Translations under genes and position numbers: made by a program
Source: Oscillospiraceae bacterium
Lineage (GTDB): Bacteria > Bacillota > Clostridia > Oscillospirales > Oscillospiraceae
Direction: 5' to 3'
Length of the DNA stretch: 51,651 nt
Assembly (NCBI GenBank): GCA_902775105.1
Contig: CACYLC010000004.1
Location: forward strand, 1-51,651
Part shown: positions 24,195 through 32,861 of the stretch, piece by piece
How positions within the stretch are numbered: the first letter of the stretch is position 1
How the letters are laid out: the number at the start of each line of letters is the position of its first letter
The notes under the pieces: generated by a model
What the model was told of the DNA's origin: nothing
What the model saw: only the letters and a program-made list of their open reading frames with translations
Database searches by the model: none

Positions 24195-25478
24195 TCAGCG
24201 CACTCTGGCAATGGCGGAGGCAGTGGCGCCGTCCGGGCCGGTGGCGGTGATGGTAGCCGTCCCCTTGCCTACGGCGGAGACGACGCCGGACTCACTCACA
24301 GTGGCAACGTCGGCATTGGAGGTGCTCCAGGTGACCTGATCCGCGTTTTCGCCCATCACCTGATAGCTCTCGCCCACGTTGAGGGTGAAGTCATCCTTTC
24401 TGAGTACGATGTCAATGTGTTCGCCGCCGGTCGGCTCGTCCACCGGCTCCGTATCGGTCTCGTCCGGCTCCTGAGTCTCTTCGTCAGCGACGCAGTAAAC
24501 GATGCAGGAAGCGGAGGGCGCATCAGAGCCGTCTGCCGGCTTGACTCCTGCCATCACGGCAATGGCGCATTCGCCTTCACCCACGTAATCCACCTGAACC
24601 GTGGTGGGGCCGAGCTGGGTCATCTTGACGATCGACTCGGTTTTGTCGCTGGAGGCCCAGGCAAGCAGTCCGTCCCAGCCCTCCACGTCCAGCGAGGCGG
24701 TGAGGACAACGCTCTCGCCCGAATGCAGCTCGATCTCCGCTGCGTCTAACGTGACGGAGGTGGGATCCTGCACCTGAACCTCAGGCTCTGTGGACGGCTC
24801 TACCGGATCTGCAATCTGTTCCTCCGGATCGGGTACCAGCCCCAAAACGGTGGACACGCCGGGGATCTTGGACAGATCCGGCAGATTCCAGCCCAGGGAG
24901 GGGCCGAGGATATAGACCATTCTTGCGCCCAGTACCAAAGCGGCGATGACCAAAATCACCACCAAAAAGGTAAGCACCTTGCTCAGTGCCGTCTTGCGCC
25001 GCACCGGCTTTTCGTCTACCAGCGTGGGGAGACGATCTGTGTCCCGGTGAGCGGGACGGGCGGGACGGAAGGACTGGGTCTGGGCGGGGTCACGCATATT
25101 GTACGGGTCAGAGGGCGGAACGGTATTCTGGCTCTGAACCGCAGTGCGACGGCGCATGGCGCTGGCGGCGGCCTCGTACTCGTTCTCCCGGGCGGGGCGA
25201 TGGACGGCAGTGGCATCCTCAGCGCTCGGAACAGCAGGCTGGGCGTCGGGCGCCTGAACCGTCTGACGGGGGGCAGGCACCGGGGTGCTGCTCTGTTCGG
25301 AGATGGAGCGGAGGATATCGTCTACCACCACATCATCCACGCCGGCAGCGGGTTTTGAGCCGCCGGGAATGACGATGGTGGCGTCCAGGTCGCCGGTATT
25401 GGAGGCGGAAGAGGGGGTATATGGCTGGACCGGACGGCTTCCGGCAAGGCGGCGTCCGCCCTTAAACTCATTGGCCAT
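24195..25478 (-). CDS. Membrane-anchored protein with extracellular BIG2 (Ig-like) domain
   Basis: This 427-residue protein has a long polar N-terminal part (1-165) rich in Pro, Ala, Gln and Arg that would lie in the cytosol, then basic residues and one membrane helix (about 168-190, VLTFLVVILVIAALVLGA). Outside the membrane is an acidic stalk (DPEEQIADPVEPSTEPEVQ). It is followed by a first Ig-like domain (SVTLDAAEIELHSGESVVLTASL) and a C-terminal BIG2 domain (TLNVGESYQVMG, VTWSTSNADVATVSESGVVSAVGKGTATITA). BIG2 domains are adhesive or spacer modules. Function unknown. The ATG follows AGAAAGGAAG. The gene is single and convergent with rex. Confidence 0.8.
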   Translation of the reverse strand: MANEFKGGRRLAGSRPVQPYTPSSASNTGDLDATIVIPGGSKPAAGVDDVVVDDILRSISEQSSTPVPAPRQTVQAPDAQPAVPSAEDATAVHRPARENEYEAAASAMRRRTAVQSQNTVPPSDPYNMRDPAQTQSFRPARPAHRDTDRLPTLVDEKPVRRKTALSKVLTFLVVILVIAALVLGARMVYILGPSLGWNLPDLSKIPGVSTVLGLVPDPEEQIADPVEPSTEPEVQVQDPTSVTLDAAEIELHSGESVVLTASLDVEGWDGLLAWASSDKTESIVKMTQLGPTTVQVDYVGEGECAIAVMAGVKPADGSDAPSASCIVYCVADEETQEPDETDTEPVDEPTGGEHIDIVLRKDDFTLNVGESYQVMGENADQVTWSTSNADVATVSESGVVSAVGKGTATITATGPDGATASAIARVR

Positions 25479-25709
25479 GGTCTTACTTCCTTTCTTCAAA
25501 ACAGAATTATAGGAAAACGGGAGTAAACCCGCATATTTCGATTATCTTCTTTATCATACCTCTGTTTTCCCGCTTCGTCAACACCCCGGCGCAAATTCGG
25601 GCACATTCGACAAAAACGCGGGAGAATGGGAAAGGAACCATTTCGGCAGAAAAAATGCGGTTCAGACAAAAAATTCCACCGTCCGACGGTTTATTTGTCC
25701 CGCGGCCTA

Positions 25710-25718
25710 TGTTATAAT
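25710..25718 (+). promoter_or_regulatory. Extended -10 promoter for zapA
   Basis: TGTTATAAT gives a TG-n-TATAAT extended -10 element 44 bases before the zapA ATG. No good -35 hexamer is present, as is usual for extended -10 promoters. Confidence 0.55.
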
Positions 25719-25762
25719 GAGTGCAACAACAAACCTCTCGAAATGAATCACAGGAGGAAGCT

Positions 25763-26080
25763 ATGAAAAACAAGATTACCGTCACCATTGCGGGACGACC
25801 CTATACCCTCGTCACCACCGATGAACAGGCCGGCGTAGAGGCTGCCGCCGCTCAGGTGGATCAAATGATGACCTCTGTCCTCCAGCAGAGCCACGTCTCG
25901 GCGCTGGATGCCGCTGTACTGACCGCCATCAACGCCGTGGACTCGGCCAGTAAGGAGAACGAGACGGCTCAGTCTCTCCGGGCGCAGCTGAAGGACTGCC
26001 TGGAGGAGAGCACCAGGGTCAAGCAGGAGCTGGCCGATACCCGCCGGGAGCTGACCCGTCTGAAGAAGAACCGTAAGTAA
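25763..26080 (+). CDS. zapA: Cell division protein ZapA
   Basis: The 105-residue protein has the ZapA pattern: a short N-terminal beta domain (KITVTIAGRPYTLVTTDEQAGVEAAAAQVDQMM), a helix with LDAAVLTAINAVD, and a C-terminal coiled coil ending in a basic tail. ZapA cross-links FtsZ filaments at the division ring. It has a textbook ribosome site (AGGAGG, six bases before ATG). It leads a run of genes for cell division and cell shape, separated from the next by a terminator hairpin. Confidence 0.88.
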   Translation: MKNKITVTIAGRPYTLVTTDEQAGVEAAAAQVDQMMTSVLQQSHVSALDAAVLTAINAVDSASKENETAQSLRAQLKDCLEESTRVKQELADTRRELTRLKKNRK

Positions 26081-26092
26081 GAGAAAAACACA

Positions 26093-26120
26093 GGGGCTGG
26101 TCATACAGCCCCGATTTTTT
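26093..26120 (+). terminator. Terminator between zapA and U32 gene
   Basis: GGGGCTG and CAGCCCC pair around GTCATA and are followed by GATTTTTT. The T run touches GGAGG, the ribosome site of the next gene, so the hairpin may limit readthrough or hold the site partly closed. Confidence 0.75.
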
Positions 26121-26134
26121 GGAGGAACAAGCCG

Positions 26135-28207
26135 ATGATGGAAATTCTTTCCCCCGCAGGCGCCTATGAGGCGGCGGTGGCAGCCGTCCAGAGCGGAGCC
26201 GATGCCATCTATCTGGGCTACGGAAAATTTAACGCCAGAAGAAACGCCGCCAATTTCGACGAAAACGGCCTCAAGACTACGGTAGACTACTGTCATCTGA
26301 GAGGCGTCAAGGTCTATCTGACTTTGAACACGCTCCTCTCGGACAGGGAGCTGCAGCAGGCGGCGAAGCTGGTGCGCTTTTGCAGCGACATCGGCGTAGA
26401 CGCCCTCATTGTGCAGGATCTGGGCGTGGCCGAGCTGGTACGGCAGATCGCCCCCGACCTTCCGGTCCACGGCTCCACCCAGATGACGGTGCACAATCTG
26501 GACGGTGTCATGGCCTGCGCCGCACTGGGCATGGAGCGGGTGGTGCTCTCCAGAGAGCTGTCCCGAGAGCAGATCCGCTATATCTGCCGCCATTCACCCA
26601 TTGAGATTGAGGTCTTTGTCCACGGAGCGCTGTGTATGTGCTATTCCGGGCAGTGCTTCCTCTCCTCCGTCATCGGCGGGAGAAGCGGCAACCGGGGGAT
26701 GTGCGCCCAGCCCTGCCGGATGAAATACGGCTGGGACGGCTCGGCGGACAGCTATCCCCTCAGCCTGAAGGATATGGCGTTGGTCAGCCACCTGAAGGAA
26801 CTGGAGGACATGGGCGTCGCCAGCGCCAAGATCGAGGGACGGATGAAACGGCCGGAGTATGTGGCCATCGTCACGAGGGTCTATTCCGACGCCCTCCGGG
26901 AGAGGAGACTGCCTACCCGGCAGGAGCTGGACGACCTGACCGCCGCCTTTAACCGTCAGGGCTTTACCGACGGATATTACGAGGGCAGGACGGGCAGACA
27001 CATGTTCGGCATCCACGAAAAGGAGCAGGTGCCGGAAAAGCTCTTCGCCAAAACCCGGCAGGAGTATCACAAGGAGCATCCCAGGGTGCCGGTGACGCTG
27101 CATGTCCGGATGAAAGCAGGGCGGCCGCTGTGCATTACGGTGGAGGACGAGGCAGGAAACCGGGCATCGCTGGAAGGCTCCAGACCGGAGACTGCCCTTC
27201 ACCGTGCGGTGACGGAGGAGGACATCCGCCGTCAGTTAGAGCGCACCGGCGGCACCCCCTACTATGTGGAGAAGATGGAGATTGACGCCGATAGCGGTCT
27301 GTCTGTCCCGGTGTCCGCCCTGAACAATCTCCGGCGGAGACTGCTGGACGAGCTGAGCCAGCAGCGCATCCGACCGCCCAAGCGGCGCAGCGGCAGCCCT
27401 GTCTCCCTGCCGAAAGAGACGGGCTATACCGAGCCGCCGGCCTACACCGTTGCCCTCCGTTCGGCGGAGCAGCTGACAGAGGGACTGATCGCCTGCAAGC
27501 CTCAGGTGATTTACCTCACTCCGGAGCATATTTTGGAAAAGAGGGAGCTTGTCGCCTGTGCCATAGAGCAGGGCATTGAGGTCTGTGCCGCCATGCCCCG
27601 GATCCTGTTTGACAACGAACGGCGGGCGCTGGACGAGATGCTGGAGCAGGTCAAGTCGCTGGGGGTCTACACCGCACTGGTGGGAGAACTGGGCGCATTG
27701 ACGATCGCCGTGAGCCACGACTTTACCTGCCGGGGGGACTTTGGCCTGGGGGTCTACAACTCCCTGACGCTTGCAAAGCTGACGGAGATGGGGCTGATCT
27801 CGGCCACCCTGTCCTTCGAGCAGAGACTTGCCCGCATCCGGGATCTGAATAAGCCGCTGGATACGGAGATCATCGCCTACGGACGTTTGCCCCTGATGAT
27901 TACAGAGAACAGCATCGTCCGGAAGGGAGACGGACGCTACGGCGCCAACACCCTCACTGACCGTACCGGAGCCCAGTTCCCTGTGCTTGCAGCCAGAGGA
28001 GGCAGGGGCGAGATTTTCAACTCCAAGAAGCTGTTTCTGGCGGATAAGCAGGAGAGCTACCGGAATCTGGGTCTCTGGGCGGCACGGCTGAGCTTTACCA
28101 CCGAGAACCCCAGAGAATGCGTCCAGATTTTGGAGCGCTATCAGGGCAAGGGGAGTTATACCCCCATGGACATCACCCGGGGACTGTATTTCCGGGATGT
28201 AGAATAA
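26135..28207 (+). CDS. U32 family protein with DUF3656-like region (RlhA-like RNA hydroxylation candidate)
   Basis: This 690-residue protein begins MMEILSPAGAYEAAVAAVQSGADAIYLGY and carries the U32 signature VFVHGALCMCYSGQCFLSS followed by GNRGMCAQPCR, whose cysteines bind an Fe-S cluster in characterised members. The middle and C-terminal parts match the longer U32 proteins that contain a DUF3656 domain. U32 proteins were named as peptidases, but RlhA and TrhP are now known to hydroxylate 23S rRNA C2501 and tRNA uridine-34. Length and architecture are closest to RlhA; the true substrate is not shown by sequence. GGAGG lies nine bases before the start. It is followed 18 bases later by dut. 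Confidence 0.85.
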   Translation: MMEILSPAGAYEAAVAAVQSGADAIYLGYGKFNARRNAANFDENGLKTTVDYCHLRGVKVYLTLNTLLSDRELQQAAKLVRFCSDIGVDALIVQDLGVAELVRQIAPDLPVHGSTQMTVHNLDGVMACAALGMERVVLSRELSREQIRYICRHSPIEIEVFVHGALCMCYSGQCFLSSVIGGRSGNRGMCAQPCRMKYGWDGSADSYPLSLKDMALVSHLKELEDMGVASAKIEGRMKRPEYVAIVTRVYSDALRERRLPTRQELDDLTAAFNRQGFTDGYYEGRTGRHMFGIHEKEQVPEKLFAKTRQEYHKEHPRVPVTLHVRMKAGRPLCITVEDEAGNRASLEGSRPETALHRAVTEEDIRRQLERTGGTPYYVEKMEIDADSGLSVPVSALNNLRRRLLDELSQQRIRPPKRRSGSPVSLPKETGYTEPPAYTVALRSAEQLTEGLIACKPQVIYLTPEHILEKRELVACAIEQGIEVCAAMPRILFDNERRALDEMLEQVKSLGVYTALVGELGALTIAVSHDFTCRGDFGLGVYNSLTLAKLTEMGLISATLSFEQRLARIRDLNKPLDTEIIAYGRLPLMITENSIVRKGDGRYGANTLTDRTGAQFPVLAARGGRGEIFNSKKLFLADKQESYRNLGLWAARLSFTTENPRECVQILERYQGKGSYTPMDITRGLYFRDVE

Positions 28208-28225
28208 AGAGAGAGGAAACGACTG

Positions 28226-28678
28226 ATGAAACTGCAATGGAAAGCCGTATCTCCCAAGATCGGCAGGGAAATTCCCGCCCCCTACTACGCAAGCCGCGGC
28301 GCTGCCGCCATGGATCTCCACGCCTGTCTGGACGAGGCGGTCACCATCCCGGCAGGGGGCAGAGCGCTGATCCCAACCGGCATTGCCATCGCCTTGCCGT
28401 CTCCTGACTACGTGGCGCTCATCTTTGCCCGCTCCGGTCTCGGCATCAAGTTCGGCATCGCCCCTTCCAACTGCGTGGGCGTCATCGACAGCGACTACCG
28501 GGGAGAGATCAAAGTCGGTCTCCACAACAGCGGAGACGCTGATTATACCGTTCAGCCCGGCGACCGCATTGCCCAGATGGCAATTTTGCCGGTGGTACAG
28601 GCGGTCTTGGAGCAGGCGGATGAATTGGACGAGACGGAGCGTGGCGCCGGCGGCTTCGGCTCTACGGGAAGGAACTGA
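28226..28678 (+). CDS. dut: dUTP diphosphatase
   Basis: This 150-residue trimeric dUTPase has all five family motifs: AAMDLHA, FARSGLG, GVIDSDYRGE (with the catalytic Asp), GDRIAQM and the C-terminal RGAGGFGSTG. It hydrolyses dUTP to dUMP, which keeps uracil out of DNA and feeds thymidylate synthesis. The ribosome site is GAGAGGA, and maf starts five bases after its stop, so the two house-cleaning nucleotide hydrolases are cotranscribed. Confidence 0.96.
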   Translation: MKLQWKAVSPKIGREIPAPYYASRGAAAMDLHACLDEAVTIPAGGRALIPTGIAIALPSPDYVALIFARSGLGIKFGIAPSNCVGVIDSDYRGEIKVGLHNSGDADYTVQPGDRIAQMAILPVVQAVLEQADELDETERGAGGFGSTGRN

Positions 28679-28683
28679 GATAT

Positions 28684-29256
28684 ATGAAGATCATTCTGGC
28701 GTCCCAGTCTCCCCGGCGGCGGGAACTGCTGGGTCTGATGGGCCTGACGGACTTTGCCATCATCCCCGCACAGGGGGAGGAGGATCTGTCCGCCGGACTG
28801 CCCCCTGACAAGCTGGTGGAGGCATTGGCCGCCGCCAAGGCAAAGGAAGTGGCGGCGCAGGCTGACCCCTCAGATGTGATCATCGCCGCAGATACCATCG
28901 TTACGCTGGATGGGAAGGTATTGGGAAAGCCCCACAGCGGGGAGGAGGCATTTGAAATGCTCCGCATCCTCTCTGGGCGTACCCACCGGGTCTATACCGG
29001 CGTCGCCGTGCTGCAAGGGCAGCGGTTGGAGTTGCTCCACGAGGCCACGGAGGTGGTATTCCGCCCCCTGACGGAGGGGGAGATCTCCCGCTATATTGCC
29101 ACCGGAGAGCCCATGGACAAGGCGGGGGCTTACGGCATTCAGGGTCGTGGCGCTCTGCTGGTAGAGGGCATCCGGGGAGACTATTTTAACGTGATGGGTC
29201 TGCCTGTGTGCAGGCTGGGGCAGATGCTCAAAGCGTTTGGCATCGTAACACTGTAA
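28684..29256 (+). CDS. maf: Maf-family nucleoside triphosphate pyrophosphatase
   Basis: The 190-residue protein shows ILASQSPRRRELL at the N terminus, then AADTIVTLDGKVLGKP, LSGRTHRVYTGVAV and DKAGAYGIQGRGALLVEGI, the Maf signatures. Maf proteins hydrolyse non-canonical or excess nucleotides (dTTP, UTP or modified ones) to monophosphates and are often next to mreBCD, as here. It lies between dut and mreC with short gaps of 5 and 16 bases. Confidence 0.94.
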   Translation: MKIILASQSPRRRELLGLMGLTDFAIIPAQGEEDLSAGLPPDKLVEALAAAKAKEVAAQADPSDVIIAADTIVTLDGKVLGKPHSGEEAFEMLRILSGRTHRVYTGVAVLQGQRLELLHEATEVVFRPLTEGEISRYIATGEPMDKAGAYGIQGRGALLVEGIRGDYFNVMGLPVCRLGQMLKAFGIVTL

Positions 29257-29272
29257 GGGTGAGGAATCCGCT

Positions 29273-30109
29273 GTGAGGGAATTCTTTCGAAAAAACGGAA
29301 TTGTTGTGATCATTGTCGCCCTCCTGCTGACGGCAGTGGTCTCCATTGGCTCGGCGCTGCTCCCGGTAAGCCCCCTGGCAAATGCGCTGGGCGTTCTGGC
29401 CACCCCCTTTCGAGCCGTGGGCACCGCTGTGACCTCTTGGGGACAGGGGGTCTATCGCTATGCCACGGAATACGGCGCACTGCAGCAGCGGGTGGCGGAG
29501 CTGGAATTACAGGTAGCCCGGATGGAGCAGGAGAACCGCCAGGCCAACGCAGCGCTGCGGGAAAACGAGCGGCTGCGGCAGCTGCTGGAGTTGCGGGAAA
29601 AGCGGTCTGATTTCGTCTTTGAGTCCGCTGCTGTCACCGGACGCACCGTCACCAGCTGGTCGTCTACCCTCACCATCAGCAAGGGAACTGCCCACGGCGT
29701 CAGCGAGGGGGACTGCGTCATTACGGAAGCCGGCTATCTGGTGGGCGTTGTCCGGGAGGCGGGACTGAACTGGTCTACGGTGGCCACGGTTCTCGATCCG
29801 GACATCTCCATAGGCGCCAGAGCCTTCCCCACCGGAGAGGACGGCATTTTGGAGGGGGACCTTGCCCTCATGCCTGAGGGAAAGTGCCGCCTGTCCTATC
29901 TCTCCGCCCAGTCGGAGCTTGAGCCGGGAGCCGAGGTGCTGACCTCCGGCATGGGAGGCATCTACCCCTCCGGGCTGGCGATTGGCACGGTGGAGACGGT
30001 GGACTACACCCCCTCCGGGGCGGAGCGGTACGCGGTGCTGAAGCCATCGGCGGAACTGAACCGGCTGGAGGAGGTCTTTGTCATCAAGGACTTCGAGATC
30101 GTAGAGTGA
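29273..30109 (+). CDS. mreC: Rod shape-determining protein MreC
   Basis: This 278-residue protein has one N-terminal membrane helix (VVIIVALLLTAVVSIGSALL region), a coiled coil (about 65-105, LQQRVAELELQVARMEQENRQ) and a C-terminal beta domain (SWSSTLTISKGTAHGVSEGDCVI, VLTSGMGGIYPSGLAIGTV). It organises the elongation complex that builds the side wall. The start is GTG at 29273 with GTGAGGA upstream. mreD and the PBP2 gene follow; mreB is not in this window. Confidence 0.95.
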   Translation: MREFFRKNGIVVIIVALLLTAVVSIGSALLPVSPLANALGVLATPFRAVGTAVTSWGQGVYRYATEYGALQQRVAELELQVARMEQENRQANAALRENERLRQLLELREKRSDFVFESAAVTGRTVTSWSSTLTISKGTAHGVSEGDCVITEAGYLVGVVREAGLNWSTVATVLDPDISIGARAFPTGEDGILEGDLALMPEGKCRLSYLSAQSELEPGAEVLTSGMGGIYPSGLAIGTVETVDYTPSGAERYAVLKPSAELNRLEEVFVIKDFEIVE

Positions 30110-30119
30110 GGGAGACGAG

Positions 30120-30635
30120 ATGACCAACACAGACCGCACGCTCCCCAAGTGGCTGACCTACTCGGCGGCATTCTTCCTCTGCTTCTTTTTGGAGCGGTGT
30201 ATTCTGAACCGATTCCCTCTCTGGGGCGCCCTGCCGATGCTGGCTCCCCTGACTGCGGCGGCAGTCGGCTTTTTGGAGGGGGCGTTTCCCGGCTCCGTCT
30301 TTGGACTTGCGGCGGGACTTTTCAGCGCACTGGCATTGGGGCCGGGACACGCAAGACTCATCTGGTGCAATACCCTCATCGGCCTTTTCTGCGGCGCAAC
30401 CGTAAACAAAGCCATCGGGCGCACGTTTCACGGCTATCTCCTCTGCGCCGGGGGAAGCCTTGCCTTTTTGGAGGGACTGGAGCTGCTGCTGCGACTGTTT
30501 TTTGACGATCAGGCGGCAGGACCGGTGCTTTCCATGGCGGGAGCGGAGGGGCTGTACTCCTTTCTGTTCTCGCCCCTCGTCTATCTGCTCTTTTGGCATA
30601 TTTACCGCCGGTTTCGTTCCGACTTGGAGTTTTGA
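30120..30635 (+). CDS. mreD: Rod shape-determining protein MreD
   Basis: This 171-residue, very hydrophobic protein has about five membrane helices and the MreD features LNRFPLWGALPML near the N terminus and GFLEGAFPGSVFGLAAGLFSAL. It is a membrane part of the elongasome together with MreC and PBP2. Sequence conservation in MreD is low, so position between mreC and PBP2 (gaps of 10 and 3 bases) is a main support. Confidence 0.88.
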   Translation: MTNTDRTLPKWLTYSAAFFLCFFLERCILNRFPLWGALPMLAPLTAAAVGFLEGAFPGSVFGLAAGLFSALALGPGHARLIWCNTLIGLFCGATVNKAIGRTFHGYLLCAGGSLAFLEGLELLLRLFFDDQAAGPVLSMAGAEGLYSFLFSPLVYLLFWHIYRRFRSDLEF

Positions 30636-30638
30636 CCC

Positions 30639-32714
30639 ATGATAAAACAAAAAGCATTTCGATTTCGGGGGCGATTTATCGCCTGCATCGCCGCGGCGGT
30701 GACGCTGCTCTTTCTGGGCATCCTTTATGACGCCCAGATTCGAAACGCCATCGACATTGACGAGTCCACCGCCGCCAATACCGTGGTCACGCAGGCGGCG
30801 GTAGAGGCGGCCAGAGGTGAGATCACGGACCGCAACGGCAACGTGCTGGTCGCCAACGAGACGGTCTATCAGGTGGTGCTGGACGTAGACGCCATGGGAG
30901 ACTATGCCCGCCAGACAGATACCGTTCGGCGTCTTTTGGAGCTGTGCCAGCGGTCGGGCATCACTCCCGGCGAAGGCGGCCTTCCCGTCACATGGAGCGG
31001 CGGCGAATGGCACTACGTCTCCGACGAGCCCTTCTCTTATCTGGATGAGGAGGGCGTTGCCACCCAGACCCGCTTTGCCCGGCTCTGTGAGGAGATGGAA
31101 TGGCCCATGGCGGCGGACGACCCGGCAAAGACGGCGGAGGCCATGCTGGCGACCTTCGGGCTGGAGGGGCATGAGGATGCGGACGTTTTGGATGTCCTCT
31201 ACGCCTGCTATCTCCGGGAGCGGGAGATCCTCTTTACCACATGGTACTTTGCCGAGAATGTGGACATTGGATTTATCACCCGGGTGAAGGAGGAGCGGCT
31301 CCCCGGCGTGGAGATTCGTACCTCCACCCGGAGAGTTTACGAGACGCCCTACGCCGCCCATCTGCTGGGTCAGGTGGGTGCCATCTCGGCGGAGAACTGG
31401 GAGACGGGAGAGAATTACAAGGAGCGGGGTTACGCCATGGACGCCGTTGTGGGTATCTCCGGGGCGGAGTACGCCTTTGAGGACTATTTGCAGGGAACGG
31501 CAGGGGTCGCCCGGCAGATCACGGGGCTGGACGGGACGCTGCTCAGTCAAGACTACGCCGAGCTGCCGGTGGCGGGGGATACCGTCTCCCTCACCATTGA
31601 CATTGACCTTCAGGCGGCGGCGGAGCAGGCATTGGCACAGCACACCGAGGAGATCAACGGCGGCGAGGGCGGCAGCGCCGTGGTGGTCATGGACGTCCGG
31701 GACGGCAGTGTGCTGGCGGCGGCATCCTGGCCGACGTTTGATCTGGCCACTTATCGGGAGGACTACCAGGAACTGGTACAGGACGAGAAAAAGCCCCTTT
31801 ATAACCGTGCCTTTCTCGGCACTTACGCCCCCGGCTCCACCTATAAGATCGTGACCGCCACCGCCGCACTGGATACGGGGCTGATCACTCCTTATGACAC
31901 CATCCGATGTGACGGCAAGATGGAGTATCTGGACACCACCTTCCGCTGCTGGATCTACCGCCAGAGCGGCGGGAGACACGGAGAGGAAAACGTCAGCGAC
32001 GCCATTCGGGATTCCTGCAACATCTTTTTTTATACCATGGGCATTCAGCTGGGGATCGACACCCTGACGGAGTATGCCAGAGCCTACGGACTGGGACTGC
32101 CCACCGGCATCGAGCTGAGCGAGTCTACAGGCGTCAACGCGGGGCCGGAATACAGCGAACGGATCGGGACGATCTGGTACCCCGGCAACACCCTCTCCTC
32201 CGCCATTGGCCAGAGCGACAACCAGTTTACGCCCCTTCAAATCTGCAACTATATCGCAACTGTGGTCAACGGCGGCCATCGCTACACAGCTCACCTGCTC
32301 CGGAGTGTCAGCAGCTACGACGGGTCGGAGACGGTATTCCGTTATGAGCCGGAGATACAAAACACCGTCCCCCTCTCCGACACGGACCGAGCCGCCATAA
32401 TACAGGGCATGGATGAGGTGGTAGAGAGCACCGCCACGGTGCGGGAGGCATTTTCCACCCTCACCGCCGGAGGCATTCAGGTAGGCGCCAAGACCGGCTC
32501 CGCTCAGGTCTCCGGTCAGGAAAACGCCAACGGACTCTTTGTCTGCTTTGCCCCTCTGGACGATCCTCAGATCGCCGTCTGCGTGGCGGTGGAAAAGGGC
32601 GGCTCCGGCGCTGCCACTTCTGTGATCGCCGCGGATATTCTGCAGCAATATTTTGCCGACCGGCTGTCGGTGGCTGCTCCGGAGGACGAAGAGATTCCGG
32701 TGGGAGGAAGGTAA
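30639..32714 (+). CDS. mrdA: Penicillin-binding protein 2 (elongation transpeptidase)
   Basis: This 691-residue class B PBP has one N-terminal helix (FIACIAAAVTLLFLGILY), a pedestal domain with RGEITDRNGNVLV, and a transpeptidase domain with PGSTYK (active Ser about 400), SCN (about 458) and KTGSAQ (about 618). It cross-links peptidoglycan during side-wall growth. Location right after mreCD supports an elongasome PBP2 over a sporulation SpoVD or division PBP3. The N-terminal domain is long, as in Clostridia. Confidence 0.92.
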   Translation: MIKQKAFRFRGRFIACIAAAVTLLFLGILYDAQIRNAIDIDESTAANTVVTQAAVEAARGEITDRNGNVLVANETVYQVVLDVDAMGDYARQTDTVRRLLELCQRSGITPGEGGLPVTWSGGEWHYVSDEPFSYLDEEGVATQTRFARLCEEMEWPMAADDPAKTAEAMLATFGLEGHEDADVLDVLYACYLREREILFTTWYFAENVDIGFITRVKEERLPGVEIRTSTRRVYETPYAAHLLGQVGAISAENWETGENYKERGYAMDAVVGISGAEYAFEDYLQGTAGVARQITGLDGTLLSQDYAELPVAGDTVSLTIDIDLQAAAEQALAQHTEEINGGEGGSAVVVMDVRDGSVLAAASWPTFDLATYREDYQELVQDEKKPLYNRAFLGTYAPGSTYKIVTATAALDTGLITPYDTIRCDGKMEYLDTTFRCWIYRQSGGRHGEENVSDAIRDSCNIFFYTMGIQLGIDTLTEYARAYGLGLPTGIELSESTGVNAGPEYSERIGTIWYPGNTLSSAIGQSDNQFTPLQICNYIATVVNGGHRYTAHLLRSVSSYDGSETVFRYEPEIQNTVPLSDTDRAAIIQGMDEVVESTATVREAFSTLTAGGIQVGAKTGSAQVSGQENANGLFVCFAPLDDPQIAVCVAVEKGGSGAATSVIAADILQQYFADRLSVAAPEDEEIPVGGR

Positions 32715-32745
32715 AATACCTCTTTCCACGGGGGGGAAGCTGTGT

Positions 32746-32791
32746 TATACTTATCATAATGTCCGCTAAATCAACCGCTTTGCGGTTGATT
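32746..32791 (+). promoter_or_regulatory. Extended -10 promoter and 10-bp palindrome upstream of GH13 gene
   Basis: TGTTATACT gives an extended -10 (TATACT at 32746-32751). From 32769 to 32791, AATCAACCGC and GCGGTTGATT form a perfect 10-bp inverted repeat with a 3-base centre. It has no T run, so an operator just after the transcription start is more likely than a terminator. The regulator is unknown. Confidence 0.5.
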
Positions 32792-32861
32792 CGTGGGACG
32801 GACGCCGCACAATTCTGTGGCCTTTTGAGAAGAGAAAAGCAGATCGAAGGAGTTCGATAGT

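Noticed and set aside
30084-32729. 881-codon open frame antisense to mreD and PBP2, and similar long antisense frames (for example 14733-16745 and 12443-13801)
   Set aside because: They lie fully across well-identified genes, have no recognisable domains and reflect GC-rich third codon positions.
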